DNA of 64,000 nucleotides from Hexactinellida sp. DTS-2022 (GCA_028753945.1 JAPNXP010000011.1:1798001-1862000), one strand, 5' to 3'; counted from the first letter of the stretch, positions 11,968-24,800 are shown. Numbers and translations are program-made. The notes: generated from the letters alone by a model not told the origin.

Positions 11968-12660
11968 TGTATTATCAATGAATATTAAGTTACCAATTGC
12001 GGATGTATCAGTACTAGCATAGTTCACATAAAATAGATATTTTTTGAGTTATGGCTCATTTTAGCAAATATACATTTCCCTGGAAACCGAGGAATGGGTC
12101 AACATTCCATTTATAATTTCGATAAATTTCATTCAACGAGTTTTGGAAATCCTCATGTTCCAATTTTGAACATATATAACGCATTTAACTATGCTAAAAG
12201 CAGGCTAGAAAAACACGATAATTCCCAAGAAAAATGGCGATTACGTAATCAAATGATGATGTATCACAATTCTAAAGGGTTTTATGTATGCTTTGATACA
12301 GGGGCGTAAACTTGGGGTGTGCAGCGGGTGCCTGGTACCCTGGTGACTGTGATGCCATGGTGCCAAATGTTTCTGGCACCCTGGCATTTTCAAACCGAAA
12401 TTAACCAACAAACTTAATATAGCAGATGGCGAGTTAAATAATTTTAGTAAACAAAAAAATTAGACATATTAACTCGAAATGAAACAGTTATTCATAAAAA
12501 TATATAACTAGGTGATGAACAAAGTGTCGTGGCACCATGGGTGTTTTGGCGAAGTTTACGCCCATGACTTGATATCATGTTCCTAACTTCCTATATAATT
12601 ATAATGCATTTCTCAGGTCTGTTATTACTAGTTACTGAGATAAAGATAAGTTACCTATTT
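11968..12660 (+). repeat. Dispersed repeat family A, copy 2 (5'-truncated, MITE-split)
   Basis: It matches copy 1 from the TGTATTATC segment onward through ACCAATTGCGGAT and ACCGAGGAATGGGTCAACA. It is split at 12299-12566 by a hAT-type MITE. Its 3' flank (near ATGGCCTTAAGTAATCCATG, about 12664) is shared with copy 3 but not copy 1, so the full family extends further than copy 1 shows. Confidence 0.75.
12299..12566. mobile_element. hAT-type MITE, CAGGGGCGTAAAC ends
   Basis: 268 bp with ends CAGGGGCGTAAACTT and AAGTTTACGCCCATG. It sits in family A copy 2. Copy 1 supplies the empty site (GCTTTGATATCATG), so the ctttgata before it (12291-12298) and acttgata after it (12567-12574) are a slightly diverged 8-bp TSD. 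It is GC-richer than its surroundings and has no gene. Confidence 0.88.
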
Positions 12661-12869
12661 ATCAATGGCCTTAAGTAATCCATGGTTCGGAGTAGTGGTA
12701 AGGCATTATATAAGGAAGGTCACGGAATGGGTTTAAATATAGCGTAGTATACGAGTGATATCAATACTTTTAACAAATTAATTTTGCCATCGCCTGTATT
12801 TAAAGCACATTCAAATTTCAAATGATATGTAGGTTGATGTATAAACATGGGACCTGCTAGAAACGGGCT

Positions 12870-13260
12870 AATGTTTACCCATATCATTCTATACATAAGG
12901 CAATGGCAGTCACTATTTTTTTGACCAGGGATTGGTTAGTATATTCAAATTTACATTTTTCCGATATTACGTTATATATCATCAGGGACTTCTTTAATAT
13001 AGGGACGGCAAACTTCGTTTTACGGTAAATTAGCGTAGGCCTAAAACAGTATTGTTGCTTATTGATATCCCGTAATCCGCTAATGCTAGACACAGGAAAT
13101 GTATTATTGTCGTATAGGAAGTAATATTTTTGGAGTCCAACGGTCATATTGGTAAATCGGAAATATTTGTGGAATGTAAGTTATGCGATGTTTACACCTT
13201 TCCATATATGGTAATATTGTTAAAATTTCGAGATTAGTGAACTTTATCCATATGAAATTT
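12870..13260 (+). repeat. Repeat family B, copy 1
   Basis: It contains AAGGCAATGGCAGTCACTAT, GATATCCCGTAATCCGCTAA and AGGAAGTAATATTTTTGGAG. Related sequence recurs in the palindrome arms at about 15700-16020, 17160-17260 and 19190-19500, and partly near 54231-54290. A TCCATATATGG-like tract closes several copies. No coding signal is seen. Confidence 0.65.
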
Positions 13261-13681
13261 ATTTTTGGCGAATGGGAAATGGGAATTCAAATTTAGGGAC
13301 TCAGTAGATCACATTGATTTACCTAAGGCGTTCCCCTTAGTCTATATTATTATTTTGGCACTCTCCACAGGAGTATTGCCCCGAATCTGTTTTGTAGTTT
13401 AGCAATTCTTACCTATCAGATATCTGTAATTATCATGTTTATTAAAAAATGTTGATAAATTTATTTCAAATCTATTCCTTTTTATTCTGACTAATCCTAA
13501 TGATTATAATAAATAAATTCAGAGTATGGGGTTATGCATGGGATTATTTATTATCTGAATCTATTTATTATAATGAGGTGTTTCGAGATTAAATATTAAA
13601 TAACCCATAATGAATAAATTAACTATTCAAAATAAATAAGCGAAATGGAAAGTATTCTTATCTACTCTACATATGCACACT

Positions 13682-14099
13682 CAAGGCTGGATTCGGTTAA
13701 CCGGCTAACCGGTTAACCGTTGCTGACATCGGTTAACGGTTAGAGATTTTATTAATCAGTTAGCCGGTCTGTTGAATATAAGCAGAGTATTGGTAAATTA
13801 AAGTATAAAATATTGAATTTTTTTGAATTTTATCAGACTATGTAGTCCTAAATCCATTTCTCATCACCACTTAATAAATTTTCTTAGACAAAAATGATTT
13901 AAATTTACCTAAAGCACGAAATGTATCAGTTAATAAACATATGCGGTTATACTTTATACAGCTGAGTCTTATTCTGTAGTATAAACAAATTTTATATGGG
14001 ATTCATTGTATTGAGTAGGACGGGCGGTTAACCGGTTAACGGTGGCGAGAAATCGAATTCTAACCGCAGCCTCGGATCGGTTAACCAACCCCACCCTTG
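13682..14099. mobile_element. MITE of the GGTTAACC family, copy 1
   Basis: 418 bp with ends CAAGGCTGGATTCGGTTAAC and, at the right, GGTTAACC followed by AACCCCACCCTTG. The flanking 8-bp duplication tgcacact is perfect (13674-13681 and 14100-14107). Both ends carry arrays of the palindrome GGTTAACC. Other copies lie at 48286-49056 and 52873-53525. An 8-bp TSD suggests hAT-type mobilisation. Confidence 0.93.
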
Positions 14100-14125
14100 T
14101 GCACACTTATTCTAACTTCAATTTC

Positions 14126-15290
14126 AACGAGGTGAGTTGTATCGTACCTGGATGTAGCTCGAATTATCGGGGAGAATAGCATCCCAAGGATGAACAAGTT
14201 CGTAAAAATGGTTTAGAGCCATTCCAGACCCAGAGAAGATTACCAGAACAAAAAAATATAAGGTTTAATAATCTTATATTCTTATTTTTAAACTAATCAT
14301 TAGTTCACATTCGAAATTATTGAATAATTCTTAGGTTTGTCTATTCCACTTCAAGGAGGAATTCATTGAAAGGACATTCGAAAATTTTGATGGACAGAAG
14401 ATGGTTGTGGTACCACGAGACCGATTGTCCCTGACGAAAACTGCTGTACCAACAATATTCCCGAACTGTCCCAGCTACCTGACAAACATTAGAGAAGACA
14501 GAAAGAATTTCGAGAGACGATAGAGAGCTGATAATGGTTCAAACTGCAATCAATCTGAGCATAGTGGACAAGACATCGACCATAGATAAGTTCTCAATCA
14601 GTATTCTTAGTGATATTGTTGATAAGCTGAGTTGCATCGATCTTTCTAATAGTTGAATCGTCCACAAACCAGACACTGCACCTTGTTTTTTCTAAAAATC
14701 ATCCCATTTATTCACATTTTAATACCTTTTCTAGTGTTACTAAAAATGGCGAGGATTCAAATTTTGAATTAGAAAAACTTATCACAAATTTAGAACAGAT
14801 CACCCTTCCAGAAATAGCTATTTCTCAAGTTGAGTGCCTCGCATTTGTGGCAGGTTATGCAGCTTTTTCATAACTAAATAAATCCAATGGCTGTCCAATG
14901 TGTAGAGACTTTCTTACGACTGAAAAATCCATACAGGTTAACGAAAACATGGTAATCAGTTTAGACTAATAGAATTGTTGGATAGAGGTTCTCTGAAATA
15001 CCCATTGACTTGTGTAATCGATATTACAAAAATAATATATGACGTATTTAGTTAAATCGACAGCCGAAAACAGCTGTTTAGAATTTTTATACTGGTTAGT
15101 CTCGTACAAAACTTGTTCAGTTAGCTTGTATAAGGACAGAAACAAAGTATGGTAACATCTGGAGGGTTTGGTGTGATTGTAGCATGTCACGCTGGGGTAT
15201 ATTGCAGAAATTATTTGTGACTCTTTCTAATTGTTAACTTTCCAATAAAGTCAAGACGTGGTTCTAGGTCACGACAATTCCAAACTTAAA
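14126..15290 (+). pseudogene. P-like transposase, internally deleted derivative
   Basis: A THAP N-terminus (VSCIVPGCSSNYRGE, from about 14132) stops early. The second THAP half (VCLFHFKEEF) begins near 14337 and runs into the AVPTIFPNCPSYL box near 14446. The catalytic core is absent. The C-terminal P-like block reappears at about 14825 (VECLAFVAGYAAF, then CPMCRDF) and runs to about 15290. The gap between the two THAP halves (about 14260-14335) ends in TTCTTAG, so it may be an intron. Missing the whole RNase H core, this is a deletion derivative like the non-autonomous P elements of flies. Confidence 0.75.
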
Positions 15291-15401
15291 AAATTCAAGA
15301 ACTAATTCTGTTTATAATTCGTTTAGTTTTAACCTTGCTTCCATCACTCTTAATATGTTTCGAAGTAAAAGTTCGTCTCATTAGCACAACTCCGCCACAT
15401 G

Positions 15402-15495
15402 TCTACAAGTCGGTCTATGAAGTACAACTATGTCTATTAAGAAATACAAGTCTGTCTATGAAGTACAAGTATGTCTATAAAGTAGTACAAGTCTG
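15402..15495. repeat. Short tandem repeat, about 28-bp unit
   Basis: About four copies of a unit containing ACAAGTCTGTCTATGAAGT, diverged from one another. They make a short spurious open frame. Confidence 0.65.
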
Positions 15496-15764
15496 TTCCG
15501 ATATCTTCTTTAACTCCAATGTACATTTTGTGTTTATACCTGTATGAGCTATACGTATATATTTACAATGTGTCATAGTTGTTTTAACCCGGAATAAATG
15601 TAATTACAAAGATCAATTAAGTCCTGGTATCTTTGACAATTCATGGTCATAAATGGTTAATTAAACTATATGTATAGCTTGATAGAAGAAATATATTAAT
15701 TCGAATATACTATCCAATCCCTGGTCCAAAAATAGTGACTGTCATTGCTTTATGGATAGAATGC

Positions 15765-18700
15765 TATGGTTTACCCATAGACTCCTTTAATAAAGGACTG
15801 TAGGCTGCCAGCTCGGGTCCTGGAACTTGGGTCCATTGTGTCTTATTGATATCTCATAATCCGCTAACGCTAGACACAAGAAATGTATTATTGTCTTATA
15901 GGAAGTAATATTTTTGGAGTCCATTGGTCATATTGCCTAATCTCAAATATTTGTGGAAAGCGAGTCTCTGCTGTTTTCACACCTTTTCCATATATGGAAA
16001 TAATCTCAAATTCTCCACAGTGGCTTAAAATTGCAGTTTATAGGAAATAGGCATTTGGGTTGCAGGTACTCAAAAGTGAAGTATTATTGACATATAGGTT
16101 ATAGATAGCTGGGAGTTGAATGGCATCATCAAAAATGATGTATGCAGTCTCTTAAGTTTAGTTATGGGAGATTTATTGTAAATCAATGAAATACAATTTT
16201 TTAGGTTTGTTAACAATCTTTAAATATTCACCCATGATTATTGTTCATATATCTTGAACATGGGGAATATTTCAGAAAAGTCCAGTTCCCAAGGAATAAA
16301 AGGATTTATACACTCATGTAAAAGTGGTATATGTTTACTAAAAGAAATTATAATGTGTATTAGAACTCATAGAACAATTTAATAAATTTTTCTAGAATAG
16401 CAGTCTCTGGCGCATCACACTAAATCACCTCCGAATTGTACAAAACTAACTTCCTTCAATTTCAAAAATCCAATATGAGTTCATAGCGCGTTGCGCTGAT
16501 TGATGAAATTGTCCTTAAGTGCACAGTTGTTCTTATTAAACAATATTTGTCATCCATTTGCGTAACGAATAAGATATACTACTGAAAAGTACCGAATAAT
16601 TAGTTTTCGAATTTTCATAGCAACACAAAGTGACAATGGAATTCGCTAAAATATTCAAAGTTGCGCACTGTTTCGGGAGATAAGATTTCCATAATTAATT
16701 CTTACAACATTAATCTATAATCTGTCAAAGTTTCTCGTTGTTGTTTGATGAACATTTTTTTCCCGCTTACATGAGATTTCAATTTTAATAATTTTGAACA
16801 ATTTTCGACATAAGAGCTTTTACCCCCCTGTTAAAATTACAATGCATCAGTGTAACAATAAATCAGCATAGAAATATCTCTTTAGCATACTCATTTTGTA
16901 TATATTTGAATACAAAGTAACCACGATTCCTTATAGAATGTAATTCAGAGTAAAATGAAATTTGTTGTATTTTTAGAATTCTGAAAACCACAAATGGAAC
17001 TATACATTTGATATAATTCAAAAATATATTTATCGGCGTAGTTTATGCTAAAATCAATTGAAATTTCATATGAATGTTAGTATACTATCTAACTTAAATT
17101 TAATACCATTTAGAAGCATTTTGATAACCACAAATATTTTTCCTATCTCCATGTGTTAAGCCACTGTGAATTAATTCTCGAGTTAGCATAAGAAATGTAT
17201 TATAGTCGAATAGGAAGTCACATGTAAGGAAGATATTGGCATATTGACTATCACTAATTAGCAGTGCTCGACAAATTGGGTGGTTTGTTGGCGTTAGCCA
17301 CCAAAATTTGACTTTGGAGGCTTAACAAATCTTCCATTTTGTTGATTATTTGACCATGTGTAAAGTATTTTTATTGTTGCATTATTAATTAATAATATTA
17401 GTGTTGTTCTACGGAATCAGAAGTTTGTGAAGCCATCAGTGATTTGTTAAACCAGCCATTGTTTATTCTTTAGCCACCATAAAAAGTGAGGTGGTGGCTT
17501 AATTAGTCACCATCAAAATTACATTTTGTCGAGACTAGCGCACCAAAGTAATTAATTAAATTAAAACTCGTAGTATCATAGTTTACTTACTTATATTACA
17601 ACTCCACATATGATCAAAGTTGTTTTTTGCCCAGTATAAGAAGCTAGAGATAGTCAGTGATTCAGATTCATACAGATTCATACTTAGCATAAACTTAGAA
17701 AGTTCAGTTGCGATCATCATTCTGTTTGTTGTACACATCATATTATCTTTACAAAAACGAACCTACTAGTATCTACAAGTCATTGTGATAAGACATGCAG
17801 AGTGGCTTAGGGTGGGTGACTGCTCACTTCTAGATCCGCTACTTAAGACATTAGATCGAAGAGTGTACAAATGGTAGTAATTTATATGGTTAAATTTATT
17901 GAGAGTATACTAGAATATATGTTGCAGTGTATTAGAGAACTTAGTGAGTACGCGTACACCATTTAAGTTTGGTGTGTACGCGAACTCACCAAACTGTGTA
18001 GTGAGTACGCGTACACCCTAAATATAATTTGTGTGTTAGAGTAACTTACGTGTAATGAGTTGTTTCACGCTTGATTTATGTAAACCTCTGAATATAGTCA
18101 GTTAAGAAGCTGGAAATCATGAAGTGAGATATTAAGCGATTCTAAACAGAATTATAATCAATAACTTCAACTTTCATTTGGAATGTATTACGGCTTCCGC
18201 CTTCTTAATTAACTATATTCAGAGGTTTTATATAAATTAACTTATTGATTGAGACAATAATTATTACTAAATATAAATGAGCTTAGGATAGGAGAAAACA
18301 GCTTTGAATAGCTTAGAAGCTTGGAGCTTAGAATCCCAGAAAACAACCCATTACACGAAAGTTACTCTAACACACAAATAACATTTAGGGTGTACATGTA
18401 TGCATACTCACAACACAGTTTGGTGAGTACGCGTACACACCAAACTTAAATGGTGTTACGCGTACTCACTAAGTTCTCTAATAACTGCAACATACATAGT
18501 ATGTTATGAGTAGAGATTATAAAAGAGCCAGAATGATTATTTAGCATCGATGTGTAAATTTAGGAAATTAAGTTTTTTACTAAAACTGAACTATTGATAT
18601 TTGTTGAACCACCTTTGATTATTAATAGTTCAGCTCTTTATAATAGTATTTTGTTTATCAGTTGCATTCACGCAACTTGAAGCGTCTGAGAGACTGACAT

Positions 18701-19500
18701 CAAGATACGAATTATGCCAAAGCATTGTGCAGGGTATAATAAGATAGGTGAGCAATAGTTTATACTCCATTTTCACATTGATTAAAATGAACGGAATGGG
18801 TGGATTGAGGCAATGCCAAATAATCCAGGGAGTCTCAAAGATCGAAGAGAAATCTTTGTGCGTGAATCACATTTTGAATCGTTTGGGCGACTGTGTAAAA
18901 GGTGGAAATCAGACAGTTGGACCTTCTACCGATTTAAATCGGTAAACAATGGCTGGATAACAAACCATGATGGCTTAACAAACTTCTGATGCCGTAAAAC
19001 AACACTAATATTAATAAGAAATAATGCAACAAAAAATATAATCAACACATGGTCAAATAATCAACAAAATGGTGGATTAGTTAAGCCTCCAAAGGCAAAA
19101 TTCGGTGGCTTAAGAAAGATGTTTAGTGGTTAACGCCAACAAACCACCTAATTTGTCGAGCACTGCTAATTAGTGGTAGTCAATATGCCAATATCTTCCA
19201 TACATGTGACTTCCTATTCGACAATAATACATTTCTTATGTCTAACTGTAACAGAAGTCGAGAATTTGAGATTATTACCATATAAGGAAAATGTGTGAAA
19301 TCGCAAAACTTACATTCCACAAGTATTTGAGATAAGGCAATATGACCAAGGGACTGACAAAATATGACTTCATATACAACAATAATACATTTCCTGTTAG
19401 CGGAATAGGATATCAATAAGACACAATGGACCCAAGTTCCAGGACCCGAGCTGGCAGCCTACAGTCCTTTATTAAAGTAGTCTATGGGTTTACCCAACAG
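15765..19500. repeat. Large nested palindrome (3.7 kb)
   Basis: Three layers of inverted repeats share one centre near 18200. The outer arms are about 15780-16020 and 19250-19500, sharing GGCTGCCAGCTCGGGTCCTG and its complement. Middle arms are about 17160-17400 and 18970-19250, both containing GCAGTGCTCGACAAATT or its complement. Inner arms are about 17925-18060 and 18345-18490, rich in GTGAGTACGCGTACAC. An innermost pair, AACCTCTGAATATAGT and ACTATATTCAGAGGTT, lies at about 18083 and 18214. The left side holds an extra 1.1-kb stretch (about 16020-17160) with no partner. No intact gene lies inside, only a THAP remnant. Confidence 0.8.
18713..18890 (+). pseudogene. THAP-domain remnant inside the palindrome
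   Basis: The reading MPKHCAGYNKIG at 18713 resembles the start of a THAP finger. In another frame, NERNGWIEAMPNNPG and IFVRESHFESF follow, the latter recalling the THAP Cys-x2-His region with the Cys lost. At least one frame change separates them. No transposase core follows. It may be a broken P-like end or a THAP gene fragment. Confidence 0.4.
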
Positions 19501-20180
19501 TGTGGCTAAAAATTGCATTATTTAATGTTGTAACACTGGTTGATTATAATGTATAATATGGGAAATTATATTGAAAAGTTTTTTGTGGCCGCCAAGCGCA
19601 CTTGAGTTGGTGAGTGGTGACCATTATATAGATTGGTTGTGATAGCAGGTTCCAATATACAGCACATAGATAACAAGGAACACTATTGTTGTAAAAAATG
19701 TCAACCAACGAGAGCAGTACCCATTTAGGAATCTATTAATATAATGTGGTGCTCAGTTATAGGTCACAGTATATTGGGACAAAGTTAGTTAATAGGAAAG
19801 ACAAATCCAGTGATTGCATATAACGCTTAATATATATTCAAATTTTGAGCAGACCATTTTTTCGAAACCGAACCGAGTCAAAATAAAAAATAAAACATCA
19901 GCAAGGAATGTAAAAATCTGTAAACTCATGAGTTTGGGCTATGGAGAATAGGTATTGTATTGATTGGTATCTATTGGATATTAAATAGACACAATTAAAT
20001 GTTAGAAATATGTTGTTAGACAAAATAAGGAACAAAAATACATGATTGGAACAAATAAATTACAGTCTCGAATCGGCATTGTATAAGGTACATATAACAA
20101 AAGAATGAGAAACCAAGTTATACAATTGAATGCAAGCTGCTAATCTAATTGCATAAACTAGAATCCAATTACCTTACAGA

Positions 20181-20319
20181 CAGAGGCGTAGCCAGGGTGC
20201 GGCACTTGGGGCACAGGCCGCACCCTAAAAATTCCCATTAGTATAATACTATAGTGCGGAAATGCCGCAACCATAATCTACCAGTGCCGCACCTTCATGC
20301 AGGCCTAGCTACGCCTCTG
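20181..20319. mobile_element. hAT-type MITE, family CAGAGGCGTAG, copy 2
   Basis: 139 bp, inverted relative to the copy at 2212-2365, with ends CAGAGGCGTAGCCAGGG and GCCTAGCTACGCCTCTG. It is flanked by a perfect 8-bp duplication cttacaga (20173-20180 and 20320-20327). It lacks about 15 bp of the interior seen in copy 1. Confidence 0.93.
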
Positions 20320-20423
20320 CTTACAGACCAATTCCTCAATCAATTCTGGACAAATAATAAACAAAAATTCAAAGTGATTTAAGTACATAATCATGATAAG
20401 TTTTGTAGTAAATTAATTATTAA

Positions 20424-20505
20424 CTAGCCCGCTTCGCTTGCTAGGTCGCTTCGCGGCAGTCACGACACACCAACCGCTTCGTGGTTGGTGATTGGTTGTA
20501 TTAAT
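20424..20505 (-). mobile_element. Helitron-like 3' end
   Basis: Read on the minus strand, this has a stem-loop ACCAACCACGAAGCGGTTGGT, then GC-rich GCGAAGCGACC, and ends GCGGGCTAGT. A short hairpin just before a CTAG-type terminus and no TSD is the Helitron 3' pattern. Related ACCAACCGCG hairpins occur near 27205 and 62612. Where the element begins is not clear. Confidence 0.5.
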
Positions 20506-20852
20506 ACTTCTAGCGTTAATTATAGCAGAAATAGGGCTGTTGCATGATATTTTGAGACGCGTGAGATTTTGTGACACTACTACTAGCAAACCATGGATGT
20601 GCTATTAGAAATTATACAGTGATATTTTGAGGCACTATTATAAAAGTAATTTTCTACTTAATATCACTTTTTATTAGGAATTTAATTAAGATTCCTACAA
20701 TTTTGAGACGATAGATAAATCAGAGACATACACTAACCGGCCAAAAGTATTTGAACAGCAATAATTAGTATTTATATATTCAAGCTTCTAGCAGCATTAT
20801 AGCATTGATGGATTCATCATCACTGCTATATACATAATAGGATATTTAAAGT

Positions 20853-21242
20853 AGGGATGAAACGAATATACCGAATATTCGAATATTCGTTCGAAATGAT
20901 TGAACGAATATTCGTTACGAAACGAATATTCGTTTGGACGAATATTAGATTGAAACGGATATTCGTTAACTAATTTTGGGCAACAACAATACTTTTGTAT
21001 AGCTGAGAAATATTGTAAATATATATTCCTACTTAAACTAGCTGATTATTAGTCAACTTGTGTATAATACACTTTGTGACTATTATTATACCATTCTAAC
21101 ATTATCAAAAACCTATTTTCCAATGTATTTTGTCTCTTGAAATTGATTTAATGCTTAGTCATCCAAACGAACGAATATTCGAATATTCGTTCGTTTAGAA
21201 AAAGGTTCGTTCGTACATTTCGAATATTCGTTTCAGCCCTAA
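20853..21242. mobile_element. MITE with CGAATATTCG palindrome arrays
   Basis: 390 bp, starting AGGGATGAAACGAATA and ending CGTTTCAGCCCTAA, flanked by tttaaagt on both sides (20845-20852 and 21243-21250). Both ends are arrays of the palindrome CGAATATTCG and the half-site GAACGAATATTCG; the 200-bp middle is plain AT-rich DNA. The 8-bp TSD suggests hAT-type ends. Confidence 0.82.
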
Positions 21243-21404
21243 TTTAAAGTATAATAAAATAGCAAATTTTTTGAATTTACATTTATATGGAGGTGTTAAC
21301 CTCATTAGCCATATAATTAGCTAATTAAATATATAATTTCTGATCATCAAGATGTAATGATAATATAGAAGTTCTGATTTTTATTTTTTGTCGGTTTCAA
21401 AATT

Positions 21405-21815
21405 TGGCTAATACAAATCTCCCATAGGGCGATTTCCAAAAGTGGTGGTAGATATTATGCGGTAATTTGGCAATGCGGCCATCAATGTTTGTTATCAGAA
21501 TCAATATTTAAAGATTATAAGCGTAAGGAGTTGGTAGACGGTTTACATTTTTGAATTATGACTTTTTATCAAGCATTTAATCAAATTTCGCATAAAAAGA
21601 TGACCTTTTTATTCATTTTTTGGTTTCAAAAGGTCGCAATATTTTTTATTTAGATCTTATCAAAATTCTAAACCGCCCACCAACCGCCCATAACGATGAT
21701 CTATCTGATAGATCACACAGTACAGGTCTTTAGCAAATAATGATCTTGCAAACCACACACTTATAAGGTGGAGTCTGAAAAAATCCCCCTATGGGACTTT
21801 TGTATTAGCATAATA
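21405..21815. mobile_element. MITE-like element with CCCATAGGG ends
   Basis: Left segment GCTAATACAAATCTCCCATA (about 21408) is matched in inverted orientation by CTATGGGACTTTTGTATTAG (about 21789-21810). The arms are about 40 bp with mismatches. No duplication was identified at the ends. Confidence 0.55.
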
Positions 21816-24800
21816 CTGCAAGCCCAATAATTTCGAATTTATAGAAGATAATTAGATTTCGTTTTCAGTTTCGATATAGCTATAATGTCTTCCATCATAT
21901 ATGTGAAATTCAAACTCCCACCTTCAAAACTAAATTCATGTGTTTTTTTGGGTGAATCTGCCGTAATTTAACCTTAAAACTCTAGTTCACAGGGCAGGAG
22001 CCACCTGGAGTGTCCGGACACCCAATGCCTCAAGGAAATGAAGCGGTGCTTGTACAGTCACACACACTACACCCACACCTCATAATACGTGGCGCCAGCA
22101 ATGGTTCAATTGAAAGTGTTAAATCTAATTAAATTGTTCCAACTTGCGAAAATTAATTGATTCAACTTGTGAGATCGGGTAGACTTCTATTTTCCAATTG
22201 AAAACTAAGATTTTACATTCCATTTCAACGACAGAATTATGTGATTATATTTCCTTCTGCAAGAATATTTAATAAACTGACGTAATTAATTATGGTAAAT
22301 TCAGTATATATTTTACTAATATAGATGCTTACAATTTGTGTATTAGGGGTTATCGAGTGTGCGGAATTGAAATTTGATAGCCAAATTAATTATATTTTAC
22401 TATTTATGACAAATAATTATAGATAATAAATTTAAGTTGACATTGAAATTGGTGCTAAATTAATAATAATTTTAATAATTATTTATACTAATTTGCTAAA
22501 TAGCATTAATCTCAGAGATGATACAAGATAGAAACAAATTTCCAATTTATCCTTATGCTACCGTAAGACCTGTACAATAGGTCTTGACACCTTGAAGTGA
22601 TGATAAAAAATGTGTTTTTACAATTTTGTGAATTATGTATATAATTCGAATGGGTCGGTTGTTGTTGGGTGAACACCAACCACGCACATAAAAAAAGATG
22701 ACTCATCACATTCTACTGAACTTAAATATCTCTGAAATGTAGTATGCTAAAACGAAAATTCCACGACAGAAGCGTCGTCACCTTCCGAAACACCTTTCTG
22801 AAATGGTCTAACACCTTCATATGATGATGACATGGCGAAAAAATCTAGAATTAAAACCTGTGCAGACAGCACTTTCTTTTAAGGGCACTATCATTCCACC
22901 AACCACCAAAGGATAGTGCCTACAAAGAAAATGATGCGGGCAAAGGCGTAATTTTAGATTTTGAGAGACTCACAACATTACTATTTTCTATGGGAATGTT
23001 GATGGAATACGAATACTTTTGGTAGAGGATAGAGATCTGCGCGGAGCGGGTTAATACATTCGGGTTGCGGCACCAGCAAACCGCGGGTTCTTGCGGGTCA
23101 AAGTATCGTATATTTTCGGGACGGGGCGGGTGCGGCTCAGAGATACTTCCTGCGGGTTGATGCGGGTCAGCACTAGTGCACTCGCTACGCTTCATTTGGC
23201 AGGCGCAGTGCCCACCTATTGTAACAATATACCCCTCTATAGTTCCTAAATATAATTAATGATGAATAAAATCTTAAGATGGCAAAAGTCTTTCGATCGT
23301 ACGAATTGTACGTTAAATTATTTCGTAATCCCGTATAATAAACTCGTAATTCGCTCTTCAAATTTAAGCCCAATACGTATTGCCGTCTTCCTTATTCGTT
23401 AAGGATGTAAATATATTTGTGCCCATATTGTGCAACGAGTGTTTACACCCTATTATATAATCCTGGCGAGAATACTAGTCCTCGCGGTTGGTGCGGGTTG
23501 CACAGTAGCACGAAACAGCCGAAACCTAGAACTAGGCATTTAGGTTGCAGATAACATTATAAACTATATTATTGACCTATGGGAAATCGACCCCAGGGAA
23601 TCATTTGGTGTAATCAGAATTATTCTATCGTTTAGGTGGTAAATATATGACGTCACTGTCACATTTCGAGAACCCTGAAAATTCACTTTTTTAATCGCAC
23701 ATAATTCGCACCGTCTAAGGGTTATAAAAATATGAAAATTTAATAGAACATGTACATTAATGATGCAGACACGTTGGTGCACCAGATTGCCAATATGTTT
23801 ACTCATTGTCATGATGACGTAATCAATAAAATTTCACATTGTTAAAATTGACTATTTAGGCCTATTTACGCTTTATAATCAATGTAAAGTTGACAGAGAG
23901 CGACCGATGAAGTTCTTAAGGTTCGAAGTTGTGATAATGCAGAAATTTTTTTTTCCAAAAATAGCGATATTAACAATAAAAATATAGGCTAGATACTGAG
24001 CTATTCTTTTATATCAGCAACACTCCTGCAAATGTTAATAATTATACAGCCGTGAAATCTTTCAATAACATGCTGTCTTTACATTTCACGCTATAATATT
24101 TTTAAATAATAATTGTGGTTTTCAATCAATAAATTCCAATTGAAATTAGTTGTCATTAAGACGAGTTTGAAGTCCTATTATTCCAAGAAGTAGTATTGTT
24201 TCGAGAAAATTTAACTGCAACCTTAGATATTAGACAATGCTCTATCAGATAGACTACGTTTGGATATGTTACATCTTCCATTCCCTAGGTGACAAAATCT
24301 TTAAACAAATAAACTAGAGGGTTGTCCCAGTATGGATTAGTATCTAGCATTCAATTAGTATAAATGATTTTTATGTCTCTATCAATTGTTAAGTGTGCAA
24401 TATAGAATGGTTAACTGAGACTGTATTTAATTGGACGAGAGAAAATTAATTCATCCAATCAGTGTATGCATAATAGTACGTAAAGACAAAATGCTGTGTA
24501 ATTCTGCAACAAATACCCTTGTGTGGAACCCCGTATATTTCCCGAGGTCTCCCTTCGAAGTGCTTTCGATTGATATATAAATCGACAGGATCGGATAATG
24601 CAGCAAAAATTTACAGGGTCGGACGGACGGACAAAAAAGACCAATCTTCTTAATAATAAAGATAATTCATATATACAATTGGAAAACCGCAATAAACTAA
24701 AGGGAAGACGCCGCCCGGACATTAGCTCCCAAATTGCCATTCTGGGATGGGGCCCCCATCTCGAGATTTTTCCTGGGATGGGTATGTATGGTTTGCCGTC

